From NCBI RefSeq assembly GCF_026126405.1, contig NZ_JAFMTQ010000001.1, positions 1 to 64,000 of the forward strand: DNA of 64,000 nucleotides, given 5' to 3'. The stretch comes from Aureitalea sp. L0-47 (GTDB lineage: Bacteria; Bacteroidota; Bacteroidia; Flavobacteriales; Flavobacteriaceae). Below, in pieces: positions 16,305-26,049 of this stretch. The position numbers and the translations under genes were made by a program. The stretch's first letter is position 1; each line of letters starts with the position of its first letter. A model generated the notes under the pieces. The model worked only from the letters and a program-made list of their open reading frames with translations, made no database searches and was not told the DNA's origin.

Positions 16305-17342
16305 ATGAAAGGAGTTCTCCTAGTAAATTTAGGTTCACCGGATAGCACCGATCCTAAAGATGTAAAGAAATATCTGGATGAGTTTTTAATGGACCCCAGG
16401 GTGATCGATGTCCCTAAATGGGCACGAACGCTATTAGTAAGAGGGATCATTCTCAATACCCGTCCTAAAAAATCGGCCGAAGCCTACAGCAAGATCTGGT
16501 GGGAAGAAGGTTCACCGCTTATTGTTATTTCTGAACGACTTCAGAAGAAAGTACAGCAAAAACTCAATATTCCCGTTGCACTTGCTATGCGATACGGCAG
16601 TATGACCTTGAAGAACGGACTTCAGGAATTAGTGGATCAGGGAGTGAATGATATCCTGTTGGTGCCGTTGTATCCTCAGTTCGCCATGGCAACTACCGAA
16701 ACCATCGAAGTAAAAGTGGATGAACTTCGGAAGGAATTCTTCCCACAATTGGAGATTACCTCGTTTCCACCGTTTTACAACAAACAAGACTATATAAAGG
16801 TACTCTCTCAGAGCATTTCCGAAGTACTGGAACAAACAGATTATGAGCATCTCCTCTTTAGTTATCACGGAGTGCCAGAACGACATATTCGCAAAAGTGA
16901 TGTTACCAAATCCCATTGTAAGATCGATGGGCAATGTTGCATGACCAAGTCGCCGGCACATCAGTATTGCTACCGCCACCAGTGTTTCGAAACTACCAGA
17001 CTGGTAGCCGAGGAACTACAACTCAAGGAAGGAACCTATACAACTACCTTTCAGTCGAGGCTAGGCTTCGATCCATGGTTACAGCCTTACACCGACAGGA
17101 CCATCGAACGTATGGGTAAGGAAGGTGTTAAAAAGATGGCCATAGTTACTCCTGCCTTCGTAAGCGATTGCCTGGAAACCCTGGAAGAAATCGCTATGGA
17201 GGGAGAAGAGATCTTCCACGAGGTAGGAGGAGAAGAATTCACCACAATTCCCTGTTTGAACGACAGAGACGACTTTGCCTCGTTGCTAGCCAATTGGATA
17301 GAGCGATGGACCGTAGTCGATATCAAAAAAGCCATCGCATAA
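16305..17342 (+). CDS. hemH: Ferrochelatase
   Basis: HemH inserts Fe2+ into protoporphyrin IX, the last step of protoheme synthesis. 345 residues; N-terminal KGVLLVNLGSPDS, and LLFSYHGVPERHI with the catalytic His, are typical. Right after this motif comes a Cys-rich insert C-x5-CC-x9-C-x4-C (about residues 206-227), which could hold an iron-sulfur cluster or structural metal. The stop TAA is directly followed by the ATG of the MATE gene, so the two genes are co-transcribed. It has its own promoter and is separated from the divergent hemA operon by the AraC gene. Confidence 0.96.
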   Translation: MKGVLLVNLGSPDSTDPKDVKKYLDEFLMDPRVIDVPKWARTLLVRGIILNTRPKKSAEAYSKIWWEEGSPLIVISERLQKKVQQKLNIPVALAMRYGSMTLKNGLQELVDQGVNDILLVPLYPQFAMATTETIEVKVDELRKEFFPQLEITSFPPFYNKQDYIKVLSQSISEVLEQTDYEHLLFSYHGVPERHIRKSDVTKSHCKIDGQCCMTKSPAHQYCYRHQCFETTRLVAEELQLKEGTYTTTFQSRLGFDPWLQPYTDRTIERMGKEGVKKMAIVTPAFVSDCLETLEEIAMEGEEIFHEVGGEEFTTIPCLNDRDDFASLLANWIERWTVVDIKKAIA

Positions 17343-18770
17343 ATGGCATCCCGAAACCGATCGGCCGAACTGGGAAGTAAGCCCATAAGCAAGCTGCTGT
17401 TGCAGCAGGCGGTTCCGGCCTCCATCGGTATCCTGGTCATGTCACTCAATATGATCGTGGACACCATTTTCGTTGGAAGATGGATCGGTCCGCTGGCTAT
17501 CTCTGCAATTACCGTAGTAATACCGGTTACCTTCTTTATAGGAGCCATTGGTCTCGCGGTGGGTATAGGCGGAAGCTCAGTCTTGTCACGGGCATTGGGT
17601 GCAGGAGACAATGAAAAGGCACTTAGGGTATTCGGGAATCAAACCACAATTACATTTTTCACTTCTGGAATCCTGGCTATACTGGGACTGGTATTTCAGT
17701 ATCAACTCATAGATTTCTTTGGAGCCGATGATTCCTTCCGGGATCTAGCTCTTACCTACTACAGAATTGTTCTCTACGGAATCGTGATGCTGGCCATGTG
17801 TATGATGGGGAACAATGTGATCCGTGCCGAAGGAAAACCCAAATTCGCCATGTATGCGATGATGTTACCCGCTATCGGTAACATCTTTATGGACTGGATA
17901 CTAATTAAGGTATTCGACATGGGAATGGCAGGTGCTGCCTGGGCGACCTTTATCAGTTATGCCGTTTGCTTTGTCTTTATCTCCTGGTTCTTCCTTGTAA
18001 AAAGTGAATTACGGTTGAAATTCGAATCCTTCTTCCTGCAGCGAAAGATCGTGAATGAGATCAATGCCCTGAGCTTTGTAACGTTGGCCAGGCAGGGAAC
18101 AATAGCGGTATTAACAGTGTTACTTAATAATATATTGATTCGTTATGGTGATTCGCTGGACATTGCAGCCTATGGTATAATCAGCAGGATGCTTATGTTC
18201 GCGCTTTTCCCGGTGATTGGTGTGAACCAGGGATTCCTGCCCATCGCAGGTTATAATTATGGGGCGAAGAAATTCGCAAGGGTACGAGAATCTATCAATA
18301 CCTCGATAAAGGCTTCTGGAGTATTCGCTCTGATTATTTTTACTATCATCATGATCTTTCCCGCTGAGATCGTTTCAATTTTTATTAGCAATTCCGATTC
18401 CCTTGACGCTGCCACACTGGAAAACAACCAGGAGATCCTTCGAAGGACGCCCTCTGCTCTGCGATGGGTATTTGCCGCAACACCGGTAATTGTGGTTCAG
18501 CTTATCGGGGCTTCTTATTTCCAGGCCATCGGTAAAGCCATCCCGGCTTTACTGTTAAGTCTTACAAAACAAGGATTTTTCCTTATTCCTTTGCTTCTAA
18601 TTTTACCTCCTTTTATCGGCGTTTTTGGTGTTTGGATCGCCTTTCCCATAGCCGATGTCCTTTCCACTATCCTCACTGGTTATTTTCTGAATAAGGCCGT
18701 GGTTAAGGATTTGAATCCGCATATTAAGGCTGAAAGTGCATCCGTTTCAGAAATTGGCGGAACTGACTAA
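17343..18770 (+). CDS. MATE-family efflux transporter
   Basis: 475 residues with twelve predicted transmembrane helices and the two homologous MatE halves. N-terminal PISKLLLQQAVPASIGILVMSLNMIVDTIFVGR and GIGGSSVLSRALGAGDNEKA are diagnostic, as is GVNQGFLPIAGYNYGAKKFARV in the second half. Members export cationic drugs, dyes or metabolites by Na+ or H+ antiport. The gene begins on the base after the hemH stop, so expression is tied to hemH; export of a porphyrin-related compound is conceivable but only inferred from context. Confidence 0.94.
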   Translation: MASRNRSAELGSKPISKLLLQQAVPASIGILVMSLNMIVDTIFVGRWIGPLAISAITVVIPVTFFIGAIGLAVGIGGSSVLSRALGAGDNEKALRVFGNQTTITFFTSGILAILGLVFQYQLIDFFGADDSFRDLALTYYRIVLYGIVMLAMCMMGNNVIRAEGKPKFAMYAMMLPAIGNIFMDWILIKVFDMGMAGAAWATFISYAVCFVFISWFFLVKSELRLKFESFFLQRKIVNEINALSFVTLARQGTIAVLTVLLNNILIRYGDSLDIAAYGIISRMLMFALFPVIGVNQGFLPIAGYNYGAKKFARVRESINTSIKASGVFALIIFTIIMIFPAEIVSIFISNSDSLDAATLENNQEILRRTPSALRWVFAATPVIVVQLIGASYFQAIGKAIPALLLSLTKQGFFLIPLLLILPPFIGVFGVWIAFPIADVLSTILTGYFLNKAVVKDLNPHIKAESASVSEIGGTD

Positions 18771-18824
18771 TATCATATTTTGATCTATTTGAAGTCGTGA
18801 CATTTGTAAATTAACGTTGCGCCT

Positions 18825-19676
18825 ATGCTTGTACTAAATGATTTCAAAAATGTTTCCGACCGGAAAACATTACTTACTGTTTTAAAATCAAAATTACCCG
18901 AAGAACTCTACAGCGATGTGATGAGTTCTGTTTATTATGAGGAAGATCTGCTTAAACTCCAGGCGGAGTTGGTTGATTTTCAGAAATGGGTCACAAAAGA
19001 AGGCCGAAGGGTCTGTGTAATTTTTGAAGGCCGTGATGCCGCTGGGAAAGGAGGCGCTATTCGTCGTTTTACAGAACACTTAAATCCGCGTTCAATGCGC
19101 GTGGTTGCACTTACAAAGCCAACAGCAGTTGAAAAAGGTCAGTGGTATTTCAGAAGATACATAAAGGTATTACCGGATCCGGGAGAGATCGTGTTCTTCG
19201 ACCGAAGCTGGTATAACCGGGCTGTAGTAGAACCCGTAATGGGGTTTTGTAATGATGAAGAGTACGATAAATTTATGGTGCAGGTTCCTGAATTCGAACA
19301 TATGTTGTACGAAGATGGAGTGGATATCGTCAAATTCTGGTTTTCTATTTCCAAGGAAGAACAACAGCGACGATTCAACGCACGTCTTGAAAACCCACTA
19401 AAGCAGTGGAAATTCAGCCCTGTAGATAGGGTGGGACAACAAAAATGGGACGATTACACCTTCTACAAGGACCAGATGTTCAGTAAAACACACACCTCAT
19501 TCTGCCCATGGATGATCATCAAGACGAATAATAAGAAAGAGGCTCGTCTTGAAAGCATCCGCTATGTACTGTCCAAGTTCGATTATAAAGGAAAAGGAGA
19601 TTCCGGAGCGACCTTGTTCCCGGATCCTAACATAGTACAACGTTATCACAGAATGATCAAACACTCAGAATTCTAA
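18825..19676 (+). CDS. ppk2: Polyphosphate kinase 2 (copy 1)
   Basis: PPK2 enzymes transfer phosphate between polyphosphate and nucleotides. 283 residues with Walker A FEGRDAAGKGGAIRRF (about residues 68-83) and Walker B VFFDRSWYNRAVVEPV; the lid region KQWKFSPVD and C-terminal CPWMIIKTNNKKEAR are intact. Length fits single-domain PPK2 (class I or III, not decidable by eye). The stop overlaps the ATG of a second PPK2 by one base (TAATG), so the two are translated together. Confidence 0.93.
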   Translation: MLVLNDFKNVSDRKTLLTVLKSKLPEELYSDVMSSVYYEEDLLKLQAELVDFQKWVTKEGRRVCVIFEGRDAAGKGGAIRRFTEHLNPRSMRVVALTKPTAVEKGQWYFRRYIKVLPDPGEIVFFDRSWYNRAVVEPVMGFCNDEEYDKFMVQVPEFEHMLYEDGVDIVKFWFSISKEEQQRRFNARLENPLKQWKFSPVDRVGQQKWDDYTFYKDQMFSKTHTSFCPWMIIKTNNKKEARLESIRYVLSKFDYKGKGDSGATLFPDPNIVQRYHRMIKHSEF

Positions 19677-20506
19677 TGGCTTACAAACTATCATCCAAAG
19701 AGCGAAAGCTCCTCAATTCAAAGAAAGGGATCAAACAACTGATACTTACCGAAGGGCACTCAGTGGCGAAAGCTGTGAAATACTTAAAGTATGAAGCCAG
19801 GCTGAAATCGCTTCAGGAGGAATTGATCAAACTTCAGCAATGGGTATCAGACAATGACAAGAAGGTTGTGGTTGTATTTGAAGGAAGAGATGCCGCGGGT
19901 AAGGGTGGTGCCATCCGAAGGATCACTCAGTACCTAAATCCCAGGGAGTTCAGTATTGTAGCCCTTCCGAAGCCAACCGAAGAAGAAGAAAGTCAGTGGT
20001 ACTTCCAGCGCTATATAAACAAGCTTCCGCAAAAGGGTAAGATCGTTTTCTTCGACCGAAGTTGGTATAACCGAGCTGTTGTAGAGCCTGTGAACGATTT
20101 CTGTACGGATCAACAGTACAGGACCTTCATGAACCAGGTGAATGAGTTCGAACGGATGATCATCGAATCGGGTATCATCCTTATCAAGTTCTATTTTTCA
20201 ATTACTAAGGATGAACAGGCCAGGCGTTTTGAAGATATTAAATTGAGTCCTGTTAAGAAATGGAAATTCAGCCCTGTAGATCGGGATGCTCTTCGCCTTT
20301 GGGATAAATACACCGAATACAAATCGGCTATGTTTGAAAAGACCAACACAGAATTGGCACCCTGGCACATTATCAAAGCAAATAAGAAGACTAAAGCCCG
20401 AATTGAAACAATAGAGAAGATACTGGAGCTTGTTCCATACTTGCCGAAGGATGGTGAGCTCATTGAACATGTCTCACTTGACCTTATTAACGGAGGAGAG
20501 AAATAA
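19676..20506 (+). CDS. ppk2: Polyphosphate kinase 2 (copy 2)
   Basis: 276 residues, a diverged tandem paralogue of the preceding gene. Walker A FEGRDAAGKGGAIRRI, Walker B VFFDRSWYNRAVVEPV, lid KKWKFSPVD and APWHIIKANKKTKAR are all present, so both copies should be active. The N-terminus differs (MAYKLSSKERKLLNSKKG) and the region between the Walker motifs carries a longer acidic stretch (EEEES). The pair may form hetero-oligomers or divide GDP/ADP or mono-/diphosphate specificity. Translationally coupled to copy 1. Confidence 0.93.
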   Translation: MAYKLSSKERKLLNSKKGIKQLILTEGHSVAKAVKYLKYEARLKSLQEELIKLQQWVSDNDKKVVVVFEGRDAAGKGGAIRRITQYLNPREFSIVALPKPTEEEESQWYFQRYINKLPQKGKIVFFDRSWYNRAVVEPVNDFCTDQQYRTFMNQVNEFERMIIESGIILIKFYFSITKDEQARRFEDIKLSPVKKWKFSPVDRDALRLWDKYTEYKSAMFEKTNTELAPWHIIKANKKTKARIETIEKILELVPYLPKDGELIEHVSLDLINGGEK

Positions 20507-20603
20507 AAATATCGCAATTCTTAAATAAGCGTTAATACGCCGGCTTCACTGAAGGTTTAGGCTGAAATTACCTATATTTAGCCAAACCAATTCAAACAAA
20601 AAC

Positions 20604-23600
20604 ATGTCGCTGAACCATCCTAAGATAAAGGTGATATTCCTTTGCTTTCTCCTTTCTATTATTTCTGAAAATCTTTTTGCACAAACCTATAATTCTGAAC
20701 GCTACGATGCTCTCGAATACCGACTTGTTGGACCATTTAGAGGAGGACGTAGTGCTGCAGTAACTGGTGTTCCCGGCAAACCCAATCTCTTCTATTTCGG
20801 TGCGACGGGTGGTGGAATTTGGAAGACCACGGACGGCGGCCGGGAATGGGAAAATATTTCCGATGGGTATTTCGGAGGATCCATGGGAGCTATCGAAGTT
20901 GCACAGGACGATCCCAACGTTATCTATGTTGGAGGTGGTGAAAAAACAGTCCGTGGAAATGTTTCTTCGGGCTATGGTATCTGGAAGACTGAAGATGCAG
21001 GGAAAACATGGACGCGAGCCGGTTTGGAGAAAAGCAGGCACGTTCCGCGAATTGCAATTCATCCCAAAGATCACAAAGTAGTGTATGCGGCTGTTCTTGG
21101 AAATATCTACAAACCTACACAGGAAAGAGGCGTTTTCAAAAGCACCGATGGTGGCGAAACATGGAGAAAAACACTTTTCGCGAATGAGAATGCGGGAGCT
21201 GTAGATCTCATTATGGACCCAAATAACCCGCGTATCCTTTATGCTTCGACCTGGAATGTACGCCGAACGCCTTACAGTCTTTCGAGCGGTGGCGATGGTT
21301 CCGCCCTTTGGAAAAGTACCGATAGTGGTGAAACATGGAAAGAAATTTCAAAGAAAGAAGGATTCCCAAAAGACACTCTGGGGATCATTGGTGTAACTGT
21401 TTCACCGGCTAATAGTGAGCGCGTGTGGGCTATCGTTGAAAGCAAAGACAAAGGGGGGGTGTACCGAAGTGAAGACGGTGGCGAAACCTGGAAACAAGTG
21501 AACAGTGAACGAAAATTACGTCAGCGTGCCTGGTATTATACTCGTATCTATGCCGATCCAAAAGACGAGGATGTCATGTATGTTCTGAATGTGCGATATC
21601 ACAAAAGTACAGACGGAGGTAAGACCTACGAAACTTATAATGCACCGCATGGAGATCATCACGACCTGTGGATCGCACCTGAAAACCCGGACCGAATGAT
21701 CATTGGGGATGACGGTGGTGCACAAGTCACCTACGATGGCGGAGAAACCTGGAGTACGTATTACAATCAGCCAACATCACAGTTTTACCGGGTTACCACG
21801 GATAATGCGTTTCCATATAGAATCTACGCGGCTCAGCAGGACAACTCAACAATCCGAATTGCCCATAGGAATGAAGGCAGGAGCATCAATGAAGATGACT
21901 GGGAATCCACAGCCGGAGGTGAAAGTGCGCATATAGCAGTGGACCCTGAAAATAATGATATTGTTTACGGCGGAAGCTATGACGGCTTCCTAACCAGGTA
22001 TAATCACAAGAACCGAACTGTACGCAGTATTAGTGTATGGCCGGATAATCCCATGGGGCACGGAGCCGAAGACATGAAATACCGTTTTCAATGGAATTTC
22101 CCCATCTTTTTCTCACCTCACGACCCGAACAAGTTGTACACGGCTTCCAACCACCTCCATGTTTCAACAAATGAAGGACAGAGTTGGAAACTAATTAGTC
22201 CTGATCTCACACGAAATGATCCTGATAAACTAGGTTCTTCCGGTGGGCCGATCACCCAGGACAATACGTCTGTGGAATATTATTGTACCATTTTTGCCGC
22301 GGCAGAGTCGCCGGTAACGCCGGGTCTGCTATGGACGGGAAGTGATGATGGATTGGTACATGTGTCCAGAAATGGAGGAACCAGCTGGGACAATGTTACA
22401 CCCAAAGGTATGCCAGAGTGGATGATGATCAATAGTATTGAACCCTCAATATTCGATGCAGGGACCTGCTATATCGCCGGGACGAAATATAAAACGGGAG
22501 ATTTTGCACCTTACCTATACAAAACCACCGACTACGGTAAAACCTGGACCAAGATCACTAAAGGGATTCCTTCGGAACACTTCACAAGAGTATTGCGTGA
22601 AGACCCGAATAAAAAAGGCTTATTGTATGCAGGTACGGAAACAGGTATGTATATTTCTTTCGACGACGGTGCCAACTGGAGTTCTTTCCAACTGAATTTG
22701 CCGATAGTACCTATCACCGATTTGGCGCTTAAGGACAACAACCTCATCGTTGCCACCCAGGGTAGGAGTTTGTGGATCATCGACGACCTTACGGTAGTTC
22801 ATCAATTGGCAGCTAGTGCTAGCAAGGACAATTACCTATTCAAACCTAAGGACACCTATCGAATGGGTGGAAATTCACGAAAGGGCTCGCTTACTTCAGG
22901 CACTAATCATCCGTCGGGTGTGATGACCTATTTCTATGTGAAGGACCCTTCGGAAAAAGAAATCAAACTAAGCTACCTGAATAGCAGAGGTGATACCATA
23001 AAGACCTTTAGCAGTAAAGACAAAAAAGACAAACTGAAAGTGAAAGCCGGTTCCAATATGCACAGCTGGAATCTCAGAGGCAAGGGTGCCGAGCGCCTTG
23101 ATGGTATGATCCTTTGGTGGGCGAGTACCAATGCACCCAAGGCAGTTCCCGGGCAGTACAAAGTAGTGCTGGAAGTTGGTGATGAGGCCTTGTCACAGCC
23201 CTTCACCGTGGTGGCCGATAAGAATGCTGAAACCGACCCTGCAGGGATGCAACGACAATTCGACTTTATCACCGATATCAATGAAACAGTGGACAAGGCG
23301 CATAAATCGATAAAGAAGATCCGGAAGATCAATAAACAGCTTGAGGCCTTTCAGAAACAATACAAAGACAATGAACAGGTAAAAGCACTGGTGGAGAAAG
23401 CTAAGGAGCTTTCGGAAGATTTCTCCGATATAGAAAAAGCTCTTTACCAGACTAAAAACCGCAGTGGCCAGGATCCGTTGAATTTCCCTATCAGGCTAAC
23501 GAATAAACTTGCGCATTTAAACAGCCTGGTGGGTATGGATGATTTTCCTCCAACCGATCAGGATATAGCTGTAAAGAATGAATTAACGCAAAAGATCAAT

Positions 23601-23714
23601 TCCGAACTGGACAAATTTGATCTCCTGGTTTCAAATGAAATTGAGAATTTCAACGAGGAATTCAATACTATGAAACTGGATTATTTGTTTATCGAGAGTG
23701 ACGAAAAAGAATAA
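20604..23714 (+). CDS. Secreted VPS10/sortilin-like beta-propeller (BNR/Asp-box) protein
   Basis: 1036 residues with a signal peptide (MSLNHPKIKVIFLCFLLSII, cleavage after FAQ at about residue 27). The body is built of BNR/Asp-box repeats, for example KTTDGGREWE, KTEDAGKTWT, KSTDGGETWR, RSEDGGETWK and KTTDYGKTWT, forming one or two large propellers of the sortilin/YCF48 type. Residues ~735-870 form a beta-sandwich linker, and the last ~130 residues are helical. Such Bacteroidetes proteins are often annotated as glycosyl hydrolase; no catalytic residues can be assigned, and a binding or protease-associated role is equally possible. There is no type IX sorting tail. Confidence 0.88.
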   Translation: MSLNHPKIKVIFLCFLLSIISENLFAQTYNSERYDALEYRLVGPFRGGRSAAVTGVPGKPNLFYFGATGGGIWKTTDGGREWENISDGYFGGSMGAIEVAQDDPNVIYVGGGEKTVRGNVSSGYGIWKTEDAGKTWTRAGLEKSRHVPRIAIHPKDHKVVYAAVLGNIYKPTQERGVFKSTDGGETWRKTLFANENAGAVDLIMDPNNPRILYASTWNVRRTPYSLSSGGDGSALWKSTDSGETWKEISKKEGFPKDTLGIIGVTVSPANSERVWAIVESKDKGGVYRSEDGGETWKQVNSERKLRQRAWYYTRIYADPKDEDVMYVLNVRYHKSTDGGKTYETYNAPHGDHHDLWIAPENPDRMIIGDDGGAQVTYDGGETWSTYYNQPTSQFYRVTTDNAFPYRIYAAQQDNSTIRIAHRNEGRSINEDDWESTAGGESAHIAVDPENNDIVYGGSYDGFLTRYNHKNRTVRSISVWPDNPMGHGAEDMKYRFQWNFPIFFSPHDPNKLYTASNHLHVSTNEGQSWKLISPDLTRNDPDKLGSSGGPITQDNTSVEYYCTIFAAAESPVTPGLLWTGSDDGLVHVSRNGGTSWDNVTPKGMPEWMMINSIEPSIFDAGTCYIAGTKYKTGDFAPYLYKTTDYGKTWTKITKGIPSEHFTRVLREDPNKKGLLYAGTETGMYISFDDGANWSSFQLNLPIVPITDLALKDNNLIVATQGRSLWIIDDLTVVHQLAASASKDNYLFKPKDTYRMGGNSRKGSLTSGTNHPSGVMTYFYVKDPSEKEIKLSYLNSRGDTIKTFSSKDKKDKLKVKAGSNMHSWNLRGKGAERLDGMILWWASTNAPKAVPGQYKVVLEVGDEALSQPFTVVADKNAETDPAGMQRQFDFITDINETVDKAHKSIKKIRKINKQLEAFQKQYKDNEQVKALVEKAKELSEDFSDIEKALYQTKNRSGQDPLNFPIRLTNKLAHLNSLVGMDDFPPTDQDIAVKNELTQKINSELDKFDLLVSNEIENFNEEFNTMKLDYLFIESDEKE

Positions 23715-23937
23715 TGATTGGAGGGTAGGTATACTGGCATTCGCAGCCACCTGTGTTATTGAAATAGGAATAGCGCTGCTGTTCTTTTCAGACTTTTTGC
23801 TTTCGATCATTCCGGGATGGCATACCACGATTTATCCACCGGCTACTATCATAGCAGCTATCGTAATAATTGCAGGTTTAACCATACTTTTGTACAATAG
23901 TTTTAAGAAAATAATCAGTAAAATACTAAACGCCTAG
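23698..23937 (+). CDS. Small two-helix membrane protein
   Basis: 79 residues starting with GTG at 23698, overlapping the propeller gene by 17 bp; the stop shares a base with the start of hemJ (TAGTG). Two hydrophobic helices (about residues 11-35 and 46-66) are joined by a short loop, with a basic C-terminus. Function unknown. The tight packing with hemJ suggests co-translation and perhaps a partner role in the membrane. Confidence 0.7.
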   Translation: MTKKNNDWRVGILAFAATCVIEIGIALLFFSDFLLSIIPGWHTTIYPPATIIAAIVIIAGLTILLYNSFKKIISKILNA

Positions 23938-24479
23938 TGGCCTACAATTATATAAAGTCTCTTCATCTCATCTTTGTGATCACCTGGTTTGCCGGCTTGT
24001 TTTACATTGTTCGTCTGTTCGTCTACCAGATCGAAGCTTCTCTAAAGCCTTCACCCGAGAAGGAGATCATCGGTGACCAACTGAAGATCATGGCCAAGAG
24101 ACTTTGGTATATCATTACCTGGCCGTCGATGATCCTGGCCACCGGTTTTGCCATTTGGCTGGTAATTCTCCGACCATTCTACATGACGGACGCCTGGATG
24201 CAGGTGAAATTAGGGTTCGTAGTACTGCTCATCATTTATCACATCAAATGTCATGTCATTTTCAAGGATCTTCAGCGCGACAAAGTGAAATACAGCTCGA
24301 ATTTTATGCGGATCTTTAACGAAGGAGCCACTATCATTCTTTTCGCGGTGGTCTTTTTGGTAATTCTGAAGAATGCCGTTAACTGGATCTACGGAACGGT
24401 TGGGATCATACTGTTCGCTGTGCTTCTGATGTTGGGTATCCGGCTCTATAAACGAATCAGGGAAAATAAGGAGGGATAG
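23937..24479 (+). CDS. hemJ: Protoporphyrinogen oxidase HemJ
   Basis: HemJ oxidises protoporphyrinogen IX to protoporphyrin IX in bacteria lacking HemG and HemY. 180 residues with four to five transmembrane helices. The N-terminal YIKSLHLIFVITWFAGLFYIVRLFVY has the essential His, followed by MAKRLWYIITWP, WMQVKLGFVVLLIIYH and RIFNEGATI, all hallmarks of the UPF0093/HemJ family; the related CopD family would be the alternative call. It begins with GTG one base into the previous stop. Together with HemF and HemH in this window it completes the late heme pathway even though it lies 7 kb away from hemH. Confidence 0.9.
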   Translation: MAYNYIKSLHLIFVITWFAGLFYIVRLFVYQIEASLKPSPEKEIIGDQLKIMAKRLWYIITWPSMILATGFAIWLVILRPFYMTDAWMQVKLGFVVLLIIYHIKCHVIFKDLQRDKVKYSSNFMRIFNEGATIILFAVVFLVILKNAVNWIYGTVGIILFAVLLMLGIRLYKRIRENKEG

Positions 24480-24509
24480 GGATTCGCCGCACTGTTTTTG
24501 GTTTGATTA

Positions 24510-25997
24510 TTGCTATCTTCACTGAAAAATTTACGCTTGGCATTCTACAAACGTTCACTTAGGAACCGCATTTTCTTTTCCATGATCGTACTGATCGTTC
24601 TGGCATCGGTACTGATCGCCGTGGTGACGATTTTTCAATACCGCGAAGAAGCCCGGGATTATCACCGCGAAAGATTACTTCGGAAAGAAGGGAACATCCG
24701 CGAGAATATCGATTATGTACTTCGGAATACTACGTACCCTGTTGAGACGGAACAAGTGCCTCTGATCTTCAAAGAAAAGATCTACGAGATCAAGGATATT
24801 CACAAACTGGAACTCTACCTGTACGACCTTGAAGGGAAGCTGCTGAAGTCGTCCAAAGCCTCATTTTTTAAGGATACCACCCACACCAAAGTACCTCAGT
24901 ATGTGTTGGATGAGCTAGGGTCAAGTTCCACCAAGCACTTTATAGAAGAATTCACCGAAGATGGCCAGGAATACCAGTCTTCTTACAGTGTGATCACAGA
25001 CCTTTACTTCAAACCCTTGGCGATCCTAAATTTACCGTATATCGAAGACGATGGGTTCATGAATAAGGAGTTGAAAGAGAATCTTTCCCGATTGGGGATG
25101 GCCTACCTTGTCATGCTACTCATTGCTATTATACTGGCTTATTTCCTGTCGAATTACATCACACGCTCTCTTAACGACGTGAGTGAGAAAATTTTGGAAA
25201 CCCGACTAAACCGTCGTAATAAAAAGATCATGTTGAACGAGAACACTACCGAGGAGATCTCTACTTTGGTTAAGGCTTATAACGGTATGATCGATGAGTT
25301 GGAAAGCAGTGCGGCCCAGCTGGCGGCTAATGAGAGGGAAGCAGCCTGGAGGGAAATGGCAAAACAGGTGGCGCACGAGATCAAGAACCCACTAACCCCT
25401 ATGCGACTTACGGTGCAGAGTTTTCAGCGGAAGTTCAATCCCGAAGATCCTGATGTAAAGCACAAAATGGAGGAGTACAGCAATACCCTGATCCAACAGA
25501 TCGATACCATGAGTTCCATAGCTTCGGCCTTCTCTACCTACGCTAAAATGCCGGCCCAGCAGGACGAAACCCTCAATGTGGTACAGATCACCAAACTGGC
25601 ACTGGATATTTTTAATGAGAATTACATCTATTACTTCCCTGTAGAAAAAGAGCTCATAGCTCGTTTCGACAGAACTCAGCTTATCCGAGTGGTGACCAAT
25701 CTTATCAAGAACAGTATCCAGGCCATCGAACAAGCGGGACAGGAAGACCCAAGGATTGAGGTGAATGTTTTTTCTGAAGGAGAAAACGCTGTGATTACAG
25801 TTAAGGACAATGGAGTTGGAGTTTCTGAAGAGAACCTCAACAAAGTGTTCGAACCAAAGTTCACAACCAAAACCAGCGGCATGGGACTTGGTCTTGCCAT
25901 GGTTAAGAAAATCGTGGAAACCTACAACGGATCCATCACCCTCGAATCCAATGAGAATGAACACACTATTTTTAAGGTTACATTCCCTAAATCCTAA
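24510..25997 (+). CDS. NtrY-like sensor histidine kinase
   Basis: About 495 residues. A transmembrane helix (residues ~20-42), an extracytoplasmic sensor domain (~45-190), a second helix (~195-215) and a HAMP region precede the kinase core. H-box is VAHEIKNPLTPM; the N, G1 and G2 boxes are NLIKNSIQAI, DNGVGV and GMGLGLAMVKKI. The start is uncertain: the longest frame begins with TTG (24510) and there is no in-frame ATG before the first helix. No response regulator is adjacent, so it is an orphan kinase. It follows hemJ after 30 bp and may be co-transcribed. Confidence 0.9.
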   Translation: MLSSLKNLRLAFYKRSLRNRIFFSMIVLIVLASVLIAVVTIFQYREEARDYHRERLLRKEGNIRENIDYVLRNTTYPVETEQVPLIFKEKIYEIKDIHKLELYLYDLEGKLLKSSKASFFKDTTHTKVPQYVLDELGSSSTKHFIEEFTEDGQEYQSSYSVITDLYFKPLAILNLPYIEDDGFMNKELKENLSRLGMAYLVMLLIAIILAYFLSNYITRSLNDVSEKILETRLNRRNKKIMLNENTTEEISTLVKAYNGMIDELESSAAQLAANEREAAWREMAKQVAHEIKNPLTPMRLTVQSFQRKFNPEDPDVKHKMEEYSNTLIQQIDTMSSIASAFSTYAKMPAQQDETLNVVQITKLALDIFNENYIYYFPVEKELIARFDRTQLIRVVTNLIKNSIQAIEQAGQEDPRIEVNVFSEGENAVITVKDNGVGVSEENLNKVFEPKFTTKTSGMGLGLAMVKKIVETYNGSITLESNENEHTIFKVTFPKS

Positions 25998-26049
25998 GGG
26001 ATTTTTGTAATTTTATCTTCTACATGTCCCCAAAAAACTAAACCAATTC

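Noticed and set aside
23937-24479. CopD-type copper protein
   Set aside because: The YIKSLHLIFVITWFAGLFY start and RIFNEG motif fit HemJ better than CopD, and the rest of the heme pathway is nearby.
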